Part shown: positions 34,325-42,786 of the stretch, one piece after another | How the letters are laid out: the number at the start of each line of letters is the position of its first letter | How positions within the stretch are numbered: the stretch's first letter is position 1 | Assembly: GCF_018917435.1 (NCBI RefSeq) | Contig: NZ_JAHLOQ010000014.1 | Location: 1 to 64,000 of the forward strand | Origin: Intestinibacter bartlettii | GTDB lineage: Bacteria; Bacillota; Clostridia; Peptostreptococcales; Peptostreptococcaceae | Direction: 5' to 3' | DNA length: 64,000 bases | Made by a program: the position numbers and the translations under genes | The notes under the pieces: generated by a model | What the model saw: the letters and a program-made list of their open reading frames with translations, nothing else | Database searches by the model: none | Told to the model about the DNA's origin: nothing

Positions 34325-36115
34325 TTAGTTTGTTATTACCTTTTTTAAGTATGTTGATACAATATCTGAAAATCTCTGTATATCTTTTATATAAATAAAA
34401 TCTTTGCCATAAATTTTCTTTTCAGCCTCTAAATCTACTTCCTTTCCAGTAAAAACTCCTAAAACCATTATGCCTCTTTTTCTTGCTCTTCTAACTTCTG
34501 TTGCAGTATCTTTTATTCCTACAACACCTTTATAAGACATTTCTCCTCTTATACTTCTAGAACTATCTTTTCCGATTTTTACGTCATTAGGTTTTCCATC
34601 ACTTAGTACAATTAAAATTTTATTTTCTTCATCACGTTCTAATAATCCATCACATGTTGCCTTTATTGCAAGACCATCTCTATTGTTTCCAGAGCAGTAA
34701 TATTCAAATATATCTTCACATTTTGCAACATTATCATTATAATCTCTAAATCGTTTTAAAATTGTATAATCTAAGAAACTTTGAAATCCCATAACTCTAT
34801 TTGGTATTCCTGCTAAAGTAAGAGATGTAGCCAATATATATGCTTGGATAGCTACCATAAATTGTTTTGATGTCTGTGATCCACTCGAATCAAGAAGTAT
34901 ATCTATAACATATCTCCCCTTGCCATTATCAACATCTTTGTAAAATACTCTATTGTTGCTACTTCTTCCAATTCTCCATGCCTTATTTGCATATATTGTT
35001 CCACAATCAGAATAAATCCTGTCAGATGAACTTTCTTCTATTAATAATCTTGAAAAACTCTCTTTCAATTTATTTATTTGTCTTCTGTACATCTTTATTT
35101 TATATTGAAATTCAAATATATTATTATCCTTCTGTCTTGTTACATACTTTAATTGGAACGCATTGTCACAAGGTGATCTTAACACTCCATCTGTAAAATG
35201 AAGTCTGCACCCTTCATGGACATTTCTACAGTTTCTAGCTTCAATTTTTCTTCTATCACCTTCATTTAAATATGATTGTCCATAGTAATATTCCACTCTT
35301 TTATATATCTTGTTTAACATTTCTTCATCAACACATATTACTCTATGTGGCGTAGACTCTAAATCGATATCTGCATTTTCATCACCTAAACCATCCACTA
35401 ACATTCCACCAGTTAAATTTTTTATTTCGGTTTCTACATTTTCAACTTCTTGATCATTGTATAATTCCTCTAACATAAAGTCGGAAAATGTATCAAAGTT
35501 TACTTCAACGTTTTTTATATTTTCATCTGCAAATTCTACGTTGTGACTTTGACTATCCAGTATATGTTGAAAATATGTAAGATAGATTTCATCTACTCTT
35601 TTTAAAATCTGCATTATATCTCCATTAAAGTCAATTTCATTAATTTCTCTAAGTATCTTTCTTACTAATCTATCCATAACAGGATGTCTGTCCATTTTTT
35701 GAAGTACATATGTATATTTTAATAATTTTAAAATATCCTCTTTATGTATCTTTGAGTAGCTTTTTAAAATATCATCATATGCTTTATTTCGAATATCAAC
35801 TACCCCTGGTCTGTCTTCTATTACTTTATTTTCTGCAACATCATTCAATACTATTTGAATAATTGTGCATAGTATGTCCTTATTGTATCCAGCTTTTATT
35901 CTATTAGTTAAATATTTCTTAACAGGTTCCCAATCTACGTATTTTCTCATTGCCCCTGCTATTATTGCATAATACATAGATGCATCTTTTGAGCTATAAT
36001 CCTTTTCTGATGCATCTATATCTTCGTCATATTTTCCCGAAATAGTCCATGCTAAATTATTTACTCTATTGTCAAATTCATATTCATTAAATATCCATTT
36101 TAAATTATTCGCCAT
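34325..36115 (-). CDS. VWA-domain protein, CobT-like
   Basis: A 596-aa cytoplasmic protein with a C-terminal von Willebrand A domain. The metal site (MIDAS) is DSSGS (about 409-413) with the Asp of NNRDG and of VLSDGKPND; the latter resembles the SDGAPVDD of CobT. The N-terminal 380 residues are mostly helical, acidic in the middle (ENVETEIKNL) and hold a Cys-rich patch CRNVHEGC. The start is the ATG at 36115 (AAAGGG 8 nt upstream). It follows an AAA+ ATPase gene by 50 nt, so the two form a MoxR/VWA-type pair. CobT itself is part of aerobic cobaltochelatase; whether this pair acts on cobalt is inference from location. Confidence 0.75.
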   Translation of the reverse strand: MANNLKWIFNEYEFDNRVNNLAWTISGKYDEDIDASEKDYSSKDASMYYAIIAGAMRKYVDWEPVKKYLTNRIKAGYNKDILCTIIQIVLNDVAENKVIEDRPGVVDIRNKAYDDILKSYSKIHKEDILKLLKYTYVLQKMDRHPVMDRLVRKILREINEIDFNGDIMQILKRVDEIYLTYFQHILDSQSHNVEFADENIKNVEVNFDTFSDFMLEELYNDQEVENVETEIKNLTGGMLVDGLGDENADIDLESTPHRVICVDEEMLNKIYKRVEYYYGQSYLNEGDRRKIEARNCRNVHEGCRLHFTDGVLRSPCDNAFQLKYVTRQKDNNIFEFQYKIKMYRRQINKLKESFSRLLIEESSSDRIYSDCGTIYANKAWRIGRSSNNRVFYKDVDNGKGRYVIDILLDSSGSQTSKQFMVAIQAYILATSLTLAGIPNRVMGFQSFLDYTILKRFRDYNDNVAKCEDIFEYYCSGNNRDGLAIKATCDGLLERDEENKILIVLSDGKPNDVKIGKDSSRSIRGEMSYKGVVGIKDTATEVRRARKRGIMVLGVFTGKEVDLEAEKKIYGKDFIYIKDIQRFSDIVSTYLKKVITN

Positions 36116-36165
36116 ACTAATCACCCTTTTAATTAATCATTTAAGCTTTTATAAGTTCTCATAAA

Positions 36166-37089
36166 CTAATCATTTGGGAATATATCAGAACTTTCCCATC
36201 CTTCAGGAATTCTAGTTCTTATAATATCTGATACCATTTCCTTTTCATAAATATCAAAAGTTTTTCCTGTAATGCCCATGTTAATTGCAAGAGTTGGTTT
36301 TAGCCCTCTTTTTATAGTTTTTAATGCACCTATCATCCCTCTTAAATCTATTGCTTTTGTAGAAATTTCTCCATTTTCCGCTTTAAGCTGTAAATCTAAG
36401 AATATACCTATAAATTGAAGTAATTTTTCATCATCTATAGTAGGAAATTCTCTTTTCAATATCATTTTTAGTTTTTCTTCATCTACTGATGGAATATCTA
36501 TTACTAAAAATCTTGAAACTAATGCCTCATTTAATTCTTTTGTTCCTGCATATTCATAGTTCATGGTTCCTATAAATCTAGTTGCTGGATGAAGTTTTAT
36601 TCTTTCATATCCTGGTACATCTATAACCCTTCTATAATCAAGTGCTGAGTGAAGTACTACTATTGCATCATTTTTAGCCATATTTATTTCATCAAATATT
36701 CCAAATCCACCATTCACTGCACATTCATATACAGATCCTCGTCTAAGTTTTACCTCATTATCTATAAATGTATCTGTCCCTATTAGAGATGCACTATCTG
36801 TATTTATGTGGAATGAAGTATTCCATTGTGGTCTTCCAAAAATTTCAGACAAATTATCAGAAAGTAGATTTTTACCTGTTGCCTTTGGTCCAGATAATAG
36901 TATATTTTCCTCTTCTAAAATACCTGTTATGCACATTTCTAATATATCTTTTCCTATAAAAAATGCTGGTGATTTTGTAATTCTCTCTTTTAATTCATCT
37001 TTCACATCATATTCTTTTCTGAAGTATTCTATATCTCTTATTAATGATTCACTGACACCTTGTTCCTTTAAATTATCCAATATATTCAT
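36166..37089 (-). CDS. AAA+ ATPase, MoxR/CobS-like
   Basis: A 307-aa AAA+ protein. The Walker A motif is GPKATGKN (67-74), with Asn in place of the usual Thr/Ser; Walker B is GIFDEIN (130-136), sensor 1 is GTMNYEY and an Arg-finger region is VSRFLVID. NTDSASLIGTD after the Walker A region parallels the DSHISRIDLVG of CobS. AAAGGAG precedes the ATG at 37089. It is the first gene of the pair with the VWA protein, upstream of and on the same strand as the cobalt transporter, but its own leader shows no B12 element. Possible roles are metal insertion or remodelling of a partner protein. Confidence 0.8.
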   Translation of the reverse strand: MNILDNLKEQGVSESLIRDIEYFRKEYDVKDELKERITKSPAFFIGKDILEMCITGILEEENILLSGPKATGKNLLSDNLSEIFGRPQWNTSFHINTDSASLIGTDTFIDNEVKLRRGSVYECAVNGGFGIFDEINMAKNDAIVVLHSALDYRRVIDVPGYERIKLHPATRFIGTMNYEYAGTKELNEALVSRFLVIDIPSVDEEKLKMILKREFPTIDDEKLLQFIGIFLDLQLKAENGEISTKAIDLRGMIGALKTIKRGLKPTLAINMGITGKTFDIYEKEMVSDIIRTRIPEGWESSDIFPND

Positions 37090-37356
37090 TCGTTTCTCCT
37101 TTTGCCTTCCCCTATATCAAGCTATTTTTATATTATTTTTTATAAATTACCCATTTTATATGTAATTATAATATTTTAAGTTTTTCAAACCATATATTGT
37201 AAATTATAACATCTATTTATAATTTATTCTGTGATAAATGTAACTAATGTTATAAATTTTTAACATACAAACTTTTATAATTTTTAGTCATAAAATTTAC
37301 GTATTTTTAAGCATATTTTGTATTAATTACAATAATGTTAAAATATTTGCAAAAAC
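37090..37356. other. Non-coding divergent intergenic region
   Basis: Very AT-rich DNA between the leftward AAA+ gene and the rightward MBOAT gene. I see no gene, riboswitch or strong hairpin here; it must contain the promoter of the AAA+/VWA unit, which I cannot place with confidence. Confidence 0.5.
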
Positions 37357-37386
37357 TTGTCGCTGTCTGTTTCCATATGTTATAAT
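37357..37386 (+). promoter_or_regulatory. Promoter of the MBOAT-DHHW operon
   Basis: -35 TTGTCG (37357-37362), 18-bp spacer, -10 TATAAT (37381-37386) with the extended TG (37378-37379). Confidence 0.65.
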
Positions 37387-37451
37387 TGACTGGTATATAT
37401 TGCTATATATGAAAATTAAAGTAAATTTTTTATATTGGGAGGGTGATTAAA

Positions 37452-38855
37452 ATAGTATTTTCAAATTTATTATTTATGTTTGCTTTTTTACCTGCAAACA
37501 TAATATGTTATTTCTTAGCTAGAAATTTAAAAACAAAAAATATTATACTTATAATTTTTTCATTGTTATTTTATGCTTGGGGTGAACCTGTATGTGTAGC
37601 TTTATTAATTTTTAGCTCATTTATAGGTTATATTTTTGCAATGGCTATAGAAAATAGTCAAACAAAACAGCAGAAAAAATTATATCTAATTATTTCATTA
37701 ATAATTAATCTTGGTTTATTAGGGATATTCAAATATGCAGGTTTCTTTGTAAGTAATATTAACTACTTACTTCCTATAAAATTACCTGTGCCTAATATCT
37801 CTTTACCTATTGGTATTTCGTTCTACACATTCCAAATTGTTTCTTATGTTGCGGACGTATACTGTAATAGAGTTAATGCTCAAAAGAGTTTCCCTAAATT
37901 CTTAATGTATGTATCTCTATATCCACAATTAATTGCGGGGCCTATTGTAAGATATATAGATATAGAGAAAGAAATTGATAATAGGGAAGTTAACATTGTT
38001 AACATATCTCAAGGTATAAACAGATTTATAATTGGTTTAGCAAAAAAAGTTGTAATCGCAAATACTGCTGCTACTTTAGTTTCAACATTTTTAGATGGTA
38101 AATTAGCAACAATGGGTGTTTTAGATGCTTGGTTTGGACTTTTCATGTATACTATCCAAATATACTTTGACTTCTCAGGATATTCAGATATGGCTATCGG
38201 TCTTGGTAAAATATTTGGATTTACATATTGTGAAAACTTCAATTATCCATACATATCAAAATCTGCAACTGAATTCTGGAGAAGATGGCATATGTCTTTA
38301 GGTTCATTCTTTAGAGATTATGTATATATACCTCTTGGAGGTAATCGTAAAAGACAACTTTTAAATATATTTGTTGTTTGGTTCTTAACAGGATTCTGGC
38401 ACGGAGCTAGTTGGAACTTTATAATCTGGGGATTATACTTTGGTACAATAATTTATTTAGAGAAAAAAGTATTCTTCAAATTTACAAAAAAATTACCACA
38501 AGTTATTCAGTGGTTCTTTGCCATAATCATCATAATGGTTGGTTGGGCAATCTTCTACTATGTTGACTTAAATAGTCTTGGAACATTCCTAAAAGCATTA
38601 GTAGGACTAAATAATAATCCACTTTACTCAGATACACTTCCAATAACATTTATGAGTAATGTAGCATTTGTTGTGCTTTGCATAATTGCTTCTACTCCGG
38701 TTCCAAAAATGTTATTCCAGAAGTTAAATAATAATACAATCGTAAATGGTAATTTAGATTTTGTACAAATCATTTTTAATGTATCATTAATATTCTGTAT
38801 AATATCTATGTTAGTTGGAGAAAGCTATAATCCATTCTTATATTATAGATTCTAG
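37452..38855 (+). CDS. MBOAT-family O-acyltransferase (AlgI/DltB-like)
   Basis: Polytopic membrane enzyme of about 467 aa that transfers acyl groups, usually acetyl, across the membrane to a surface polymer. Family motifs are FWRRWHMSLGSFFRDYVYIP in shortened form FWRRWHMS, LGGNRK and the active-site His in GFWHGASW. AlgI proteins begin MVFSS; here the matching IVFSN begins at an ATA codon at 37452, 9 nt after GGAGG. The only standard start upstream, GTG at 37443, overlaps that site. I therefore favour a rare ATA start. It is followed 10 nt later by a DHHW protein, the AlgI-AlgJ type arrangement. Confidence 0.85.
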   Translation: MVFSNLLFMFAFLPANIICYFLARNLKTKNIILIIFSLLFYAWGEPVCVALLIFSSFIGYIFAMAIENSQTKQQKKLYLIISLIINLGLLGIFKYAGFFVSNINYLLPIKLPVPNISLPIGISFYTFQIVSYVADVYCNRVNAQKSFPKFLMYVSLYPQLIAGPIVRYIDIEKEIDNREVNIVNISQGINRFIIGLAKKVVIANTAATLVSTFLDGKLATMGVLDAWFGLFMYTIQIYFDFSGYSDMAIGLGKIFGFTYCENFNYPYISKSATEFWRRWHMSLGSFFRDYVYIPLGGNRKRQLLNIFVVWFLTGFWHGASWNFIIWGLYFGTIIYLEKKVFFKFTKKLPQVIQWFFAIIIIMVGWAIFYYVDLNSLGTFLKALVGLNNNPLYSDTLPITFMSNVAFVVLCIIASTPVPKMLFQKLNNNTIVNGNLDFVQIIFNVSLIFCIISMLVGESYNPFLYYRF

Positions 38856-38865
38856 GGGGTATAAC

Positions 38866-40173
38866 ATGAATAATACAGTTAAAAAATATGATAATTTAAA
38901 AAACAAGAACGCTACAAGAAAGCCAAAACTTAGTGATTATTTAAATATTGGTATATGTACTCTAATTATGATGTTTTTCTTTGTATCTATGTTCTTTACA
39001 ACTAATGGTGGTGTATCGCAACAAGAAAAGAGAAAACTAGCAAGTTTTCCAAAGCTATCAGAAATGACATCAGATGACTTACTTAGCGGAACATATTTCT
39101 CAAAAATAGATGAATTCTATAAAGATAACTTCGTACACAGAGATCAATTCCTTGCTCTATCAGATAAGATAGATGGATTAAAAGGAGTTGAAAGTGAAAT
39201 AAAAATGACTGTTGTTTCTAATAATGCTACTAACAACAGTGCTACTGCTAAAGATGATGACAGTGATTCAGATAAAGACATGTATAAAAATGTTGAACAA
39301 ATTGGTACATTATTAAGTATCGATAATATAGTTTGTGAGGCATATGGATTTAATGAACCGACTATCAATGATTATGCAGAAACAATAAAAAAATTCGGTG
39401 ATACTTTAAAAGGTGCAAATGTATATAACATATTAGTACCTACACATGTTGAATTTGCATTACCATCTAAGTATCAAAATTTATCAGCAAAAGAAAAACC
39501 AGCAATTGATTTAGTTAATAGCAAAATAGGTAGTAATGTAACTCCAGTAGATGCTTATTCTATCTTAAAGAAACATAAAACAGAATATATCTACTTTAAA
39601 TCTGACCATCACTGGACACAACTTGGTGCTTATTATGCATATACTAAATACTGTGAAGCAGCAGACTTAAAACCATTTAAACTAAAAGATTATCCTTTGA
39701 AAAAAGTTGAAGGATTTTTAGGTACTTACTACTCTGCTTCTAAAGACCAAAAATTAGCTGATGACCCAGACGTTGTTGAATATCGTCCTGTTGGTGCTGA
39801 TTTAACTGCAACAATTTATGAAGATAGCGCATTAACAAAGAGCTTTGAGGCTTCTCCTTATTCAGATTATTCTACAGGCTCAAATGCATATGGTACGTTC
39901 CTTCATGGTGATAACCCTCTTACTATAATCAAAAATCCTGATGTTGATAGTAGTAAAAAGGTTGTTGTTATAAAAGAATCTTATGGTAATGCATTTGCTC
40001 CTTTATTAACTCAAAACTATGGAGAAGTTTATGTAATAGACCCTAGATATTTTAATGGTAATCTTAATGATTTTATAAAAGAACATGAAATTAAAGATGT
40101 TATATTTATAAACAATATGGTTGCTGTTGGATCTCAAAGTCGTGTTGATGAATTAAAAAGATTATTAAACTAA
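38866..40173 (+). CDS. DHHW-family (AlgJ/AlgX-like) membrane-anchored protein
   Basis: A 435-aa protein with one N-terminal membrane segment (about 28-48, LNIGICTLIMMFFFVSMFF shortened to TLIMMFFFVSM), so the rest is extracytoplasmic. The signature SDHHWTQLGAYY (about 246-257) is that of DHHW proteins, an SGNH-like hydrolase fold related to AlgJ/AlgX, which pass acetyl groups to polysaccharides. KESYGNAFAP near residue 370 is likely part of the active site. A low-complexity SDSDK linker lies at about 140. AGGGGG precedes the ATG at 38866, 10 nt after the MBOAT stop. The pair probably O-acetylates a cell-wall polymer or polysaccharide. Confidence 0.82.
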   Translation: MNNTVKKYDNLKNKNATRKPKLSDYLNIGICTLIMMFFFVSMFFTTNGGVSQQEKRKLASFPKLSEMTSDDLLSGTYFSKIDEFYKDNFVHRDQFLALSDKIDGLKGVESEIKMTVVSNNATNNSATAKDDDSDSDKDMYKNVEQIGTLLSIDNIVCEAYGFNEPTINDYAETIKKFGDTLKGANVYNILVPTHVEFALPSKYQNLSAKEKPAIDLVNSKIGSNVTPVDAYSILKKHKTEYIYFKSDHHWTQLGAYYAYTKYCEAADLKPFKLKDYPLKKVEGFLGTYYSASKDQKLADDPDVVEYRPVGADLTATIYEDSALTKSFEASPYSDYSTGSNAYGTFLHGDNPLTIIKNPDVDSSKKVVVIKESYGNAFAPLLTQNYGEVYVIDPRYFNGNLNDFIKEHEIKDVIFINNMVAVGSQSRVDELKRLLN

Positions 40174-40189
40174 AAAATATATTAAGTTT

Positions 40190-40246
40190 GTAAAAAGGGA
40201 TGTCCCATGAACAATAAAAACTTGTTCTGCGACATCCCCTTTTATT
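40190..40246. terminator. Bidirectional terminator
   Basis: AAAAAGGGATGTC (40192-40204) pairs with GACATCCCCTTTT (40231-40243); an inner GAACAA/TTGTTC pair extends the structure. It separates convergent DHHW and DegV genes. Confidence 0.85.
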
Positions 40247-41118
40247 TAGTCTTCTCTATTATTTCCTAAATAAGCTACAACAACTGCACCTTGTGCTGTA
40301 TGTGCACCTATAGTTGGACATATATCTGATATTAATATGTCCTCTACTCCATATTTTTGTTTTATCTTATCAGCTACATATTGAGCATCTTCTATACAAT
40401 CTCCATGAGATACAAATACTTGTTTCAAAGTAGTTATATCTGTTTTTTTCTCTATATTATCAACTAATGTATGCAATGCTTTTTTGCGTCCTCTAACTTT
40501 TCCTATAGCTGCTAATCCACCATTATCATCCATATGTAAAATAGGTTGTATATTTAACATAGTTCCTAACACTGCACTTGCTTTTGAAAGTCTTCCCCCA
40601 CGATATAAGTGATTTAAGTCAGAAACTGTAAATTCATGTATTACATGTTTCTTATTATTATTTAGCCACTCAGCTATTTCATCTATAGTCTTACCTTCCT
40701 TTTTCATATTTACTGCTTTTATAAGTAAAATTCCCTGTCCGACTGTTCCAGATAAAGTATCTACTACAATTACTTTTGAGCCTGGTTCCTCTTCCATTAT
40801 CTTATTTGCACACATCCTTGCATTGTTATAACTAGAACTTAAACCTGATGAAAAACTCAAATGAAGTATATCATGTTCCTCATTTACTTCTTTTTGAAAT
40901 TTAGCAATTATATTTATAGGATTAGCCGCACTAGTCGTTGGCATCTTCCCATCTTTTAATGCTTGATAAAAATCTTTGACAGGCATATCATCTACCCCTG
41001 GTATATATTCTTTTCCATCCACTATATAATATAGTGGATGGACTGATATATTATTTTCTTTTAAATAAGTATCTGGTAAATCTGCTGTTGAATCTGTTGA
41101 AATAATAAAATCTCTCAT
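40246..41118 (-). CDS. DegV-family fatty-acid-binding protein
   Basis: A 290-aa cytoplasmic protein of the DegV family. The N-terminal motif is STDSTADLPD, followed by TTSAANP (about 60-66), SFSSGLSSSYNNARM, VDTLSGTVGQG and the C-terminal CPTIGAHTAQGAV. These line the fatty-acid pocket; in Firmicutes FakB proteins of this family present fatty acids to the kinase FakA. No fakA is nearby. GGAGG precedes the ATG. Role as FakB is inferred. Confidence 0.9.
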   Translation of the reverse strand: MRDFIISTDSTADLPDTYLKENNISVHPLYYIVDGKEYIPGVDDMPVKDFYQALKDGKMPTTSAANPINIIAKFQKEVNEEHDILHLSFSSGLSSSYNNARMCANKIMEEEPGSKVIVVDTLSGTVGQGILLIKAVNMKKEGKTIDEIAEWLNNNKKHVIHEFTVSDLNHLYRGGRLSKASAVLGTMLNIQPILHMDDNGGLAAIGKVRGRKKALHTLVDNIEKKTDITTLKQVFVSHGDCIEDAQYVADKIKQKYGVEDILISDICPTIGAHTAQGAVVVAYLGNNRED

Positions 41119-41295
41119 TTTTATAGCCTCCTCTGTTATTTAAAGAAATACATGTAATAATTTCAATAAAAATTATATATTTATACCTAATACCTCTATA
41201 TTTTTTATTTATATATCTATATTTTACTTTTTCGTGTAAATCTCCTTTATTTCTTATAATATTAACCTTTTATTATTTTTAATTTCCTTTACTCA

Positions 41296-41341
41296 CAAAA
41301 ATAAATGCTATAAGTAATTATAATCACTTATAGCATTTATT
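41296..41341 (-). terminator. Terminator of gltB-gltD
   Basis: AATAAATGCTATAAGT (41300-41315) pairs perfectly with ACTTATAGCATTTATT (41326-41341); read leftward it runs into TTTTTGTGAG. Confidence 0.85.
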
Positions 41342-41361
41342 AACTTTATTTTGAAAAAATA

Positions 41362-42774
41362 TTATCTTAAATTAGTTTGCCCCATAACATCTAAATCAAT
41401 AGTTTTAGCTGCTTTTCTTCCATCAGCAATTGATTTACATACTAATGATTGACCACTTCTCATATCACCTGCTGCATATATTCCTTCAACGGATGTTCTC
41501 TTAAATTCATCAGTTTTAACATTTCCTCTTTCATCAAGCTCCACGCCTAAGTCTCTAAGTAAAGTTTCATGTTCTGGATGTAAAAATCCTAATGCAAATA
41601 ATGCTAAATCACATTCTATCTCAAAGTCAGAATCAGGTATTTCCTGTCTATTTTCATCTAATTTGACTGCATGTAGTTTATGAACTACTCCGCCTTCTCC
41701 ACTAAATGCAGTTGGTTTAACAGAATATTCTCTTATTCCACCTTCTTCAAATACTGGATTTTTAGTCATCGCATAAATTTTTCCCCAGAAACTAGCCCCT
41801 TTTGAATCTCTTTCACTTTCTGAAGATCTTTGAAGTTGATAAACATTTTTAGCTCCCTGTCTAATTGCTGTTCCTACACAATCATTAGCAGTGTCACCAC
41901 CGCCGATTACTATAACATTTTTATCGGTAGCTATTATTTCTTCTTCTCCTACTTCTAATCCTCTATTTCGTCTATTTTGTTGTTTTAAATAGTCTACTGC
42001 AAAGTGAAGTCCCTTTAAAGAACGTCCTGGTATAGGTAAGTCCCTCGCTTGAGTTGCTCCACCTGTTAAAACAACTATATCGTACTCTCTTTTTAAGATT
42101 CTAGCTGGATAATCTCTTCCTACCCATATATTTGTTTTAAACTTTATTCCTTCTTGTTTTAATAAATCAACTCTTCTATCTACAACCCATTTTTCTAATT
42201 TAAAATCAGGAATACCGTAAACTAAAAGACCTCCTATCACATCATCTCTTTCAAACACAGTTACATCATAACCTGCCTTATTTAGTTGGTCTGCACAAGC
42301 AAGCCCTGCTGGTCCTGAACCTATTACAGCAACACTTTTCCCTACTTTAACTAGAGGTGGTTTAGCTTTTATCCAACCTTCTTCAAATGCCTTATTAATT
42401 ATACTAAGCTCCATATTTTTGCACCCAACAGGTTCTTTTATAGCACCTAATACACATGCCTTTTCACATAATCCTGGACATACTGTTCCAGTAAATTCGG
42501 GAAAGTTATTTGTTTGAAGTAATCTATCTAAAGCTTCTTTCCATTGACCTCTATATACTAAATCGTTTATTTCTGGTGCTGCATTCCCAAGTGGACAACC
42601 ATATTCAGATGTACAAAATGGTACTCCACAATCCATACATCTAGCTGCTTGTATTCTTACTTTTTCATAATCCATTGGTATATATATTTGGTTAAAGTCC
42701 TTAATACGTTCTTCTACTGGACGTTTACTCTGATTCTCACGTTCATATTCTATAAAACCAGTTTCTTTTCCCAT
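41362..42774 (-). CDS. gltD: Glutamate synthase (NADPH) small subunit
   Basis: Flavoprotein of 470 aa that feeds electrons from NAD(P)H to the large subunit. Near the N-terminus are the Fe-S cysteines CMDCGVPFC and CPLGN, then CPGLCEKAC; the FAD site is GSGPAGLACADQL (about 151-163) and the NAD(P)H site GGGDTANDCVG (about 290). The C-terminal AAGDMRSGQSLV is the second FAD contact. It lies 12 nt downstream of gltB on the same strand. Length and motifs are complete. Confidence 0.95.
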   Translation of the reverse strand: MGKETGFIEYERENQSKRPVEERIKDFNQIYIPMDYEKVRIQAARCMDCGVPFCTSEYGCPLGNAAPEINDLVYRGQWKEALDRLLQTNNFPEFTGTVCPGLCEKACVLGAIKEPVGCKNMELSIINKAFEEGWIKAKPPLVKVGKSVAVIGSGPAGLACADQLNKAGYDVTVFERDDVIGGLLVYGIPDFKLEKWVVDRRVDLLKQEGIKFKTNIWVGRDYPARILKREYDIVVLTGGATQARDLPIPGRSLKGLHFAVDYLKQQNRRNRGLEVGEEEIIATDKNVIVIGGGDTANDCVGTAIRQGAKNVYQLQRSSESERDSKGASFWGKIYAMTKNPVFEEGGIREYSVKPTAFSGEGGVVHKLHAVKLDENRQEIPDSDFEIECDLALFALGFLHPEHETLLRDLGVELDERGNVKTDEFKRTSVEGIYAAGDMRSGQSLVCKSIADGRKAAKTIDLDVMGQTNLR

Positions 42775-42786
42775 TTTTGTCCCCCC

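Noticed and set aside
34325..37089. Calling the AAA+/VWA pair true cobaltochelatase subunits CobS and CobT
   Set aside because: The window has the anaerobic chelatase CbiK, no CobN is seen, and the Walker A differs (GKN). Only general similarity is supported.
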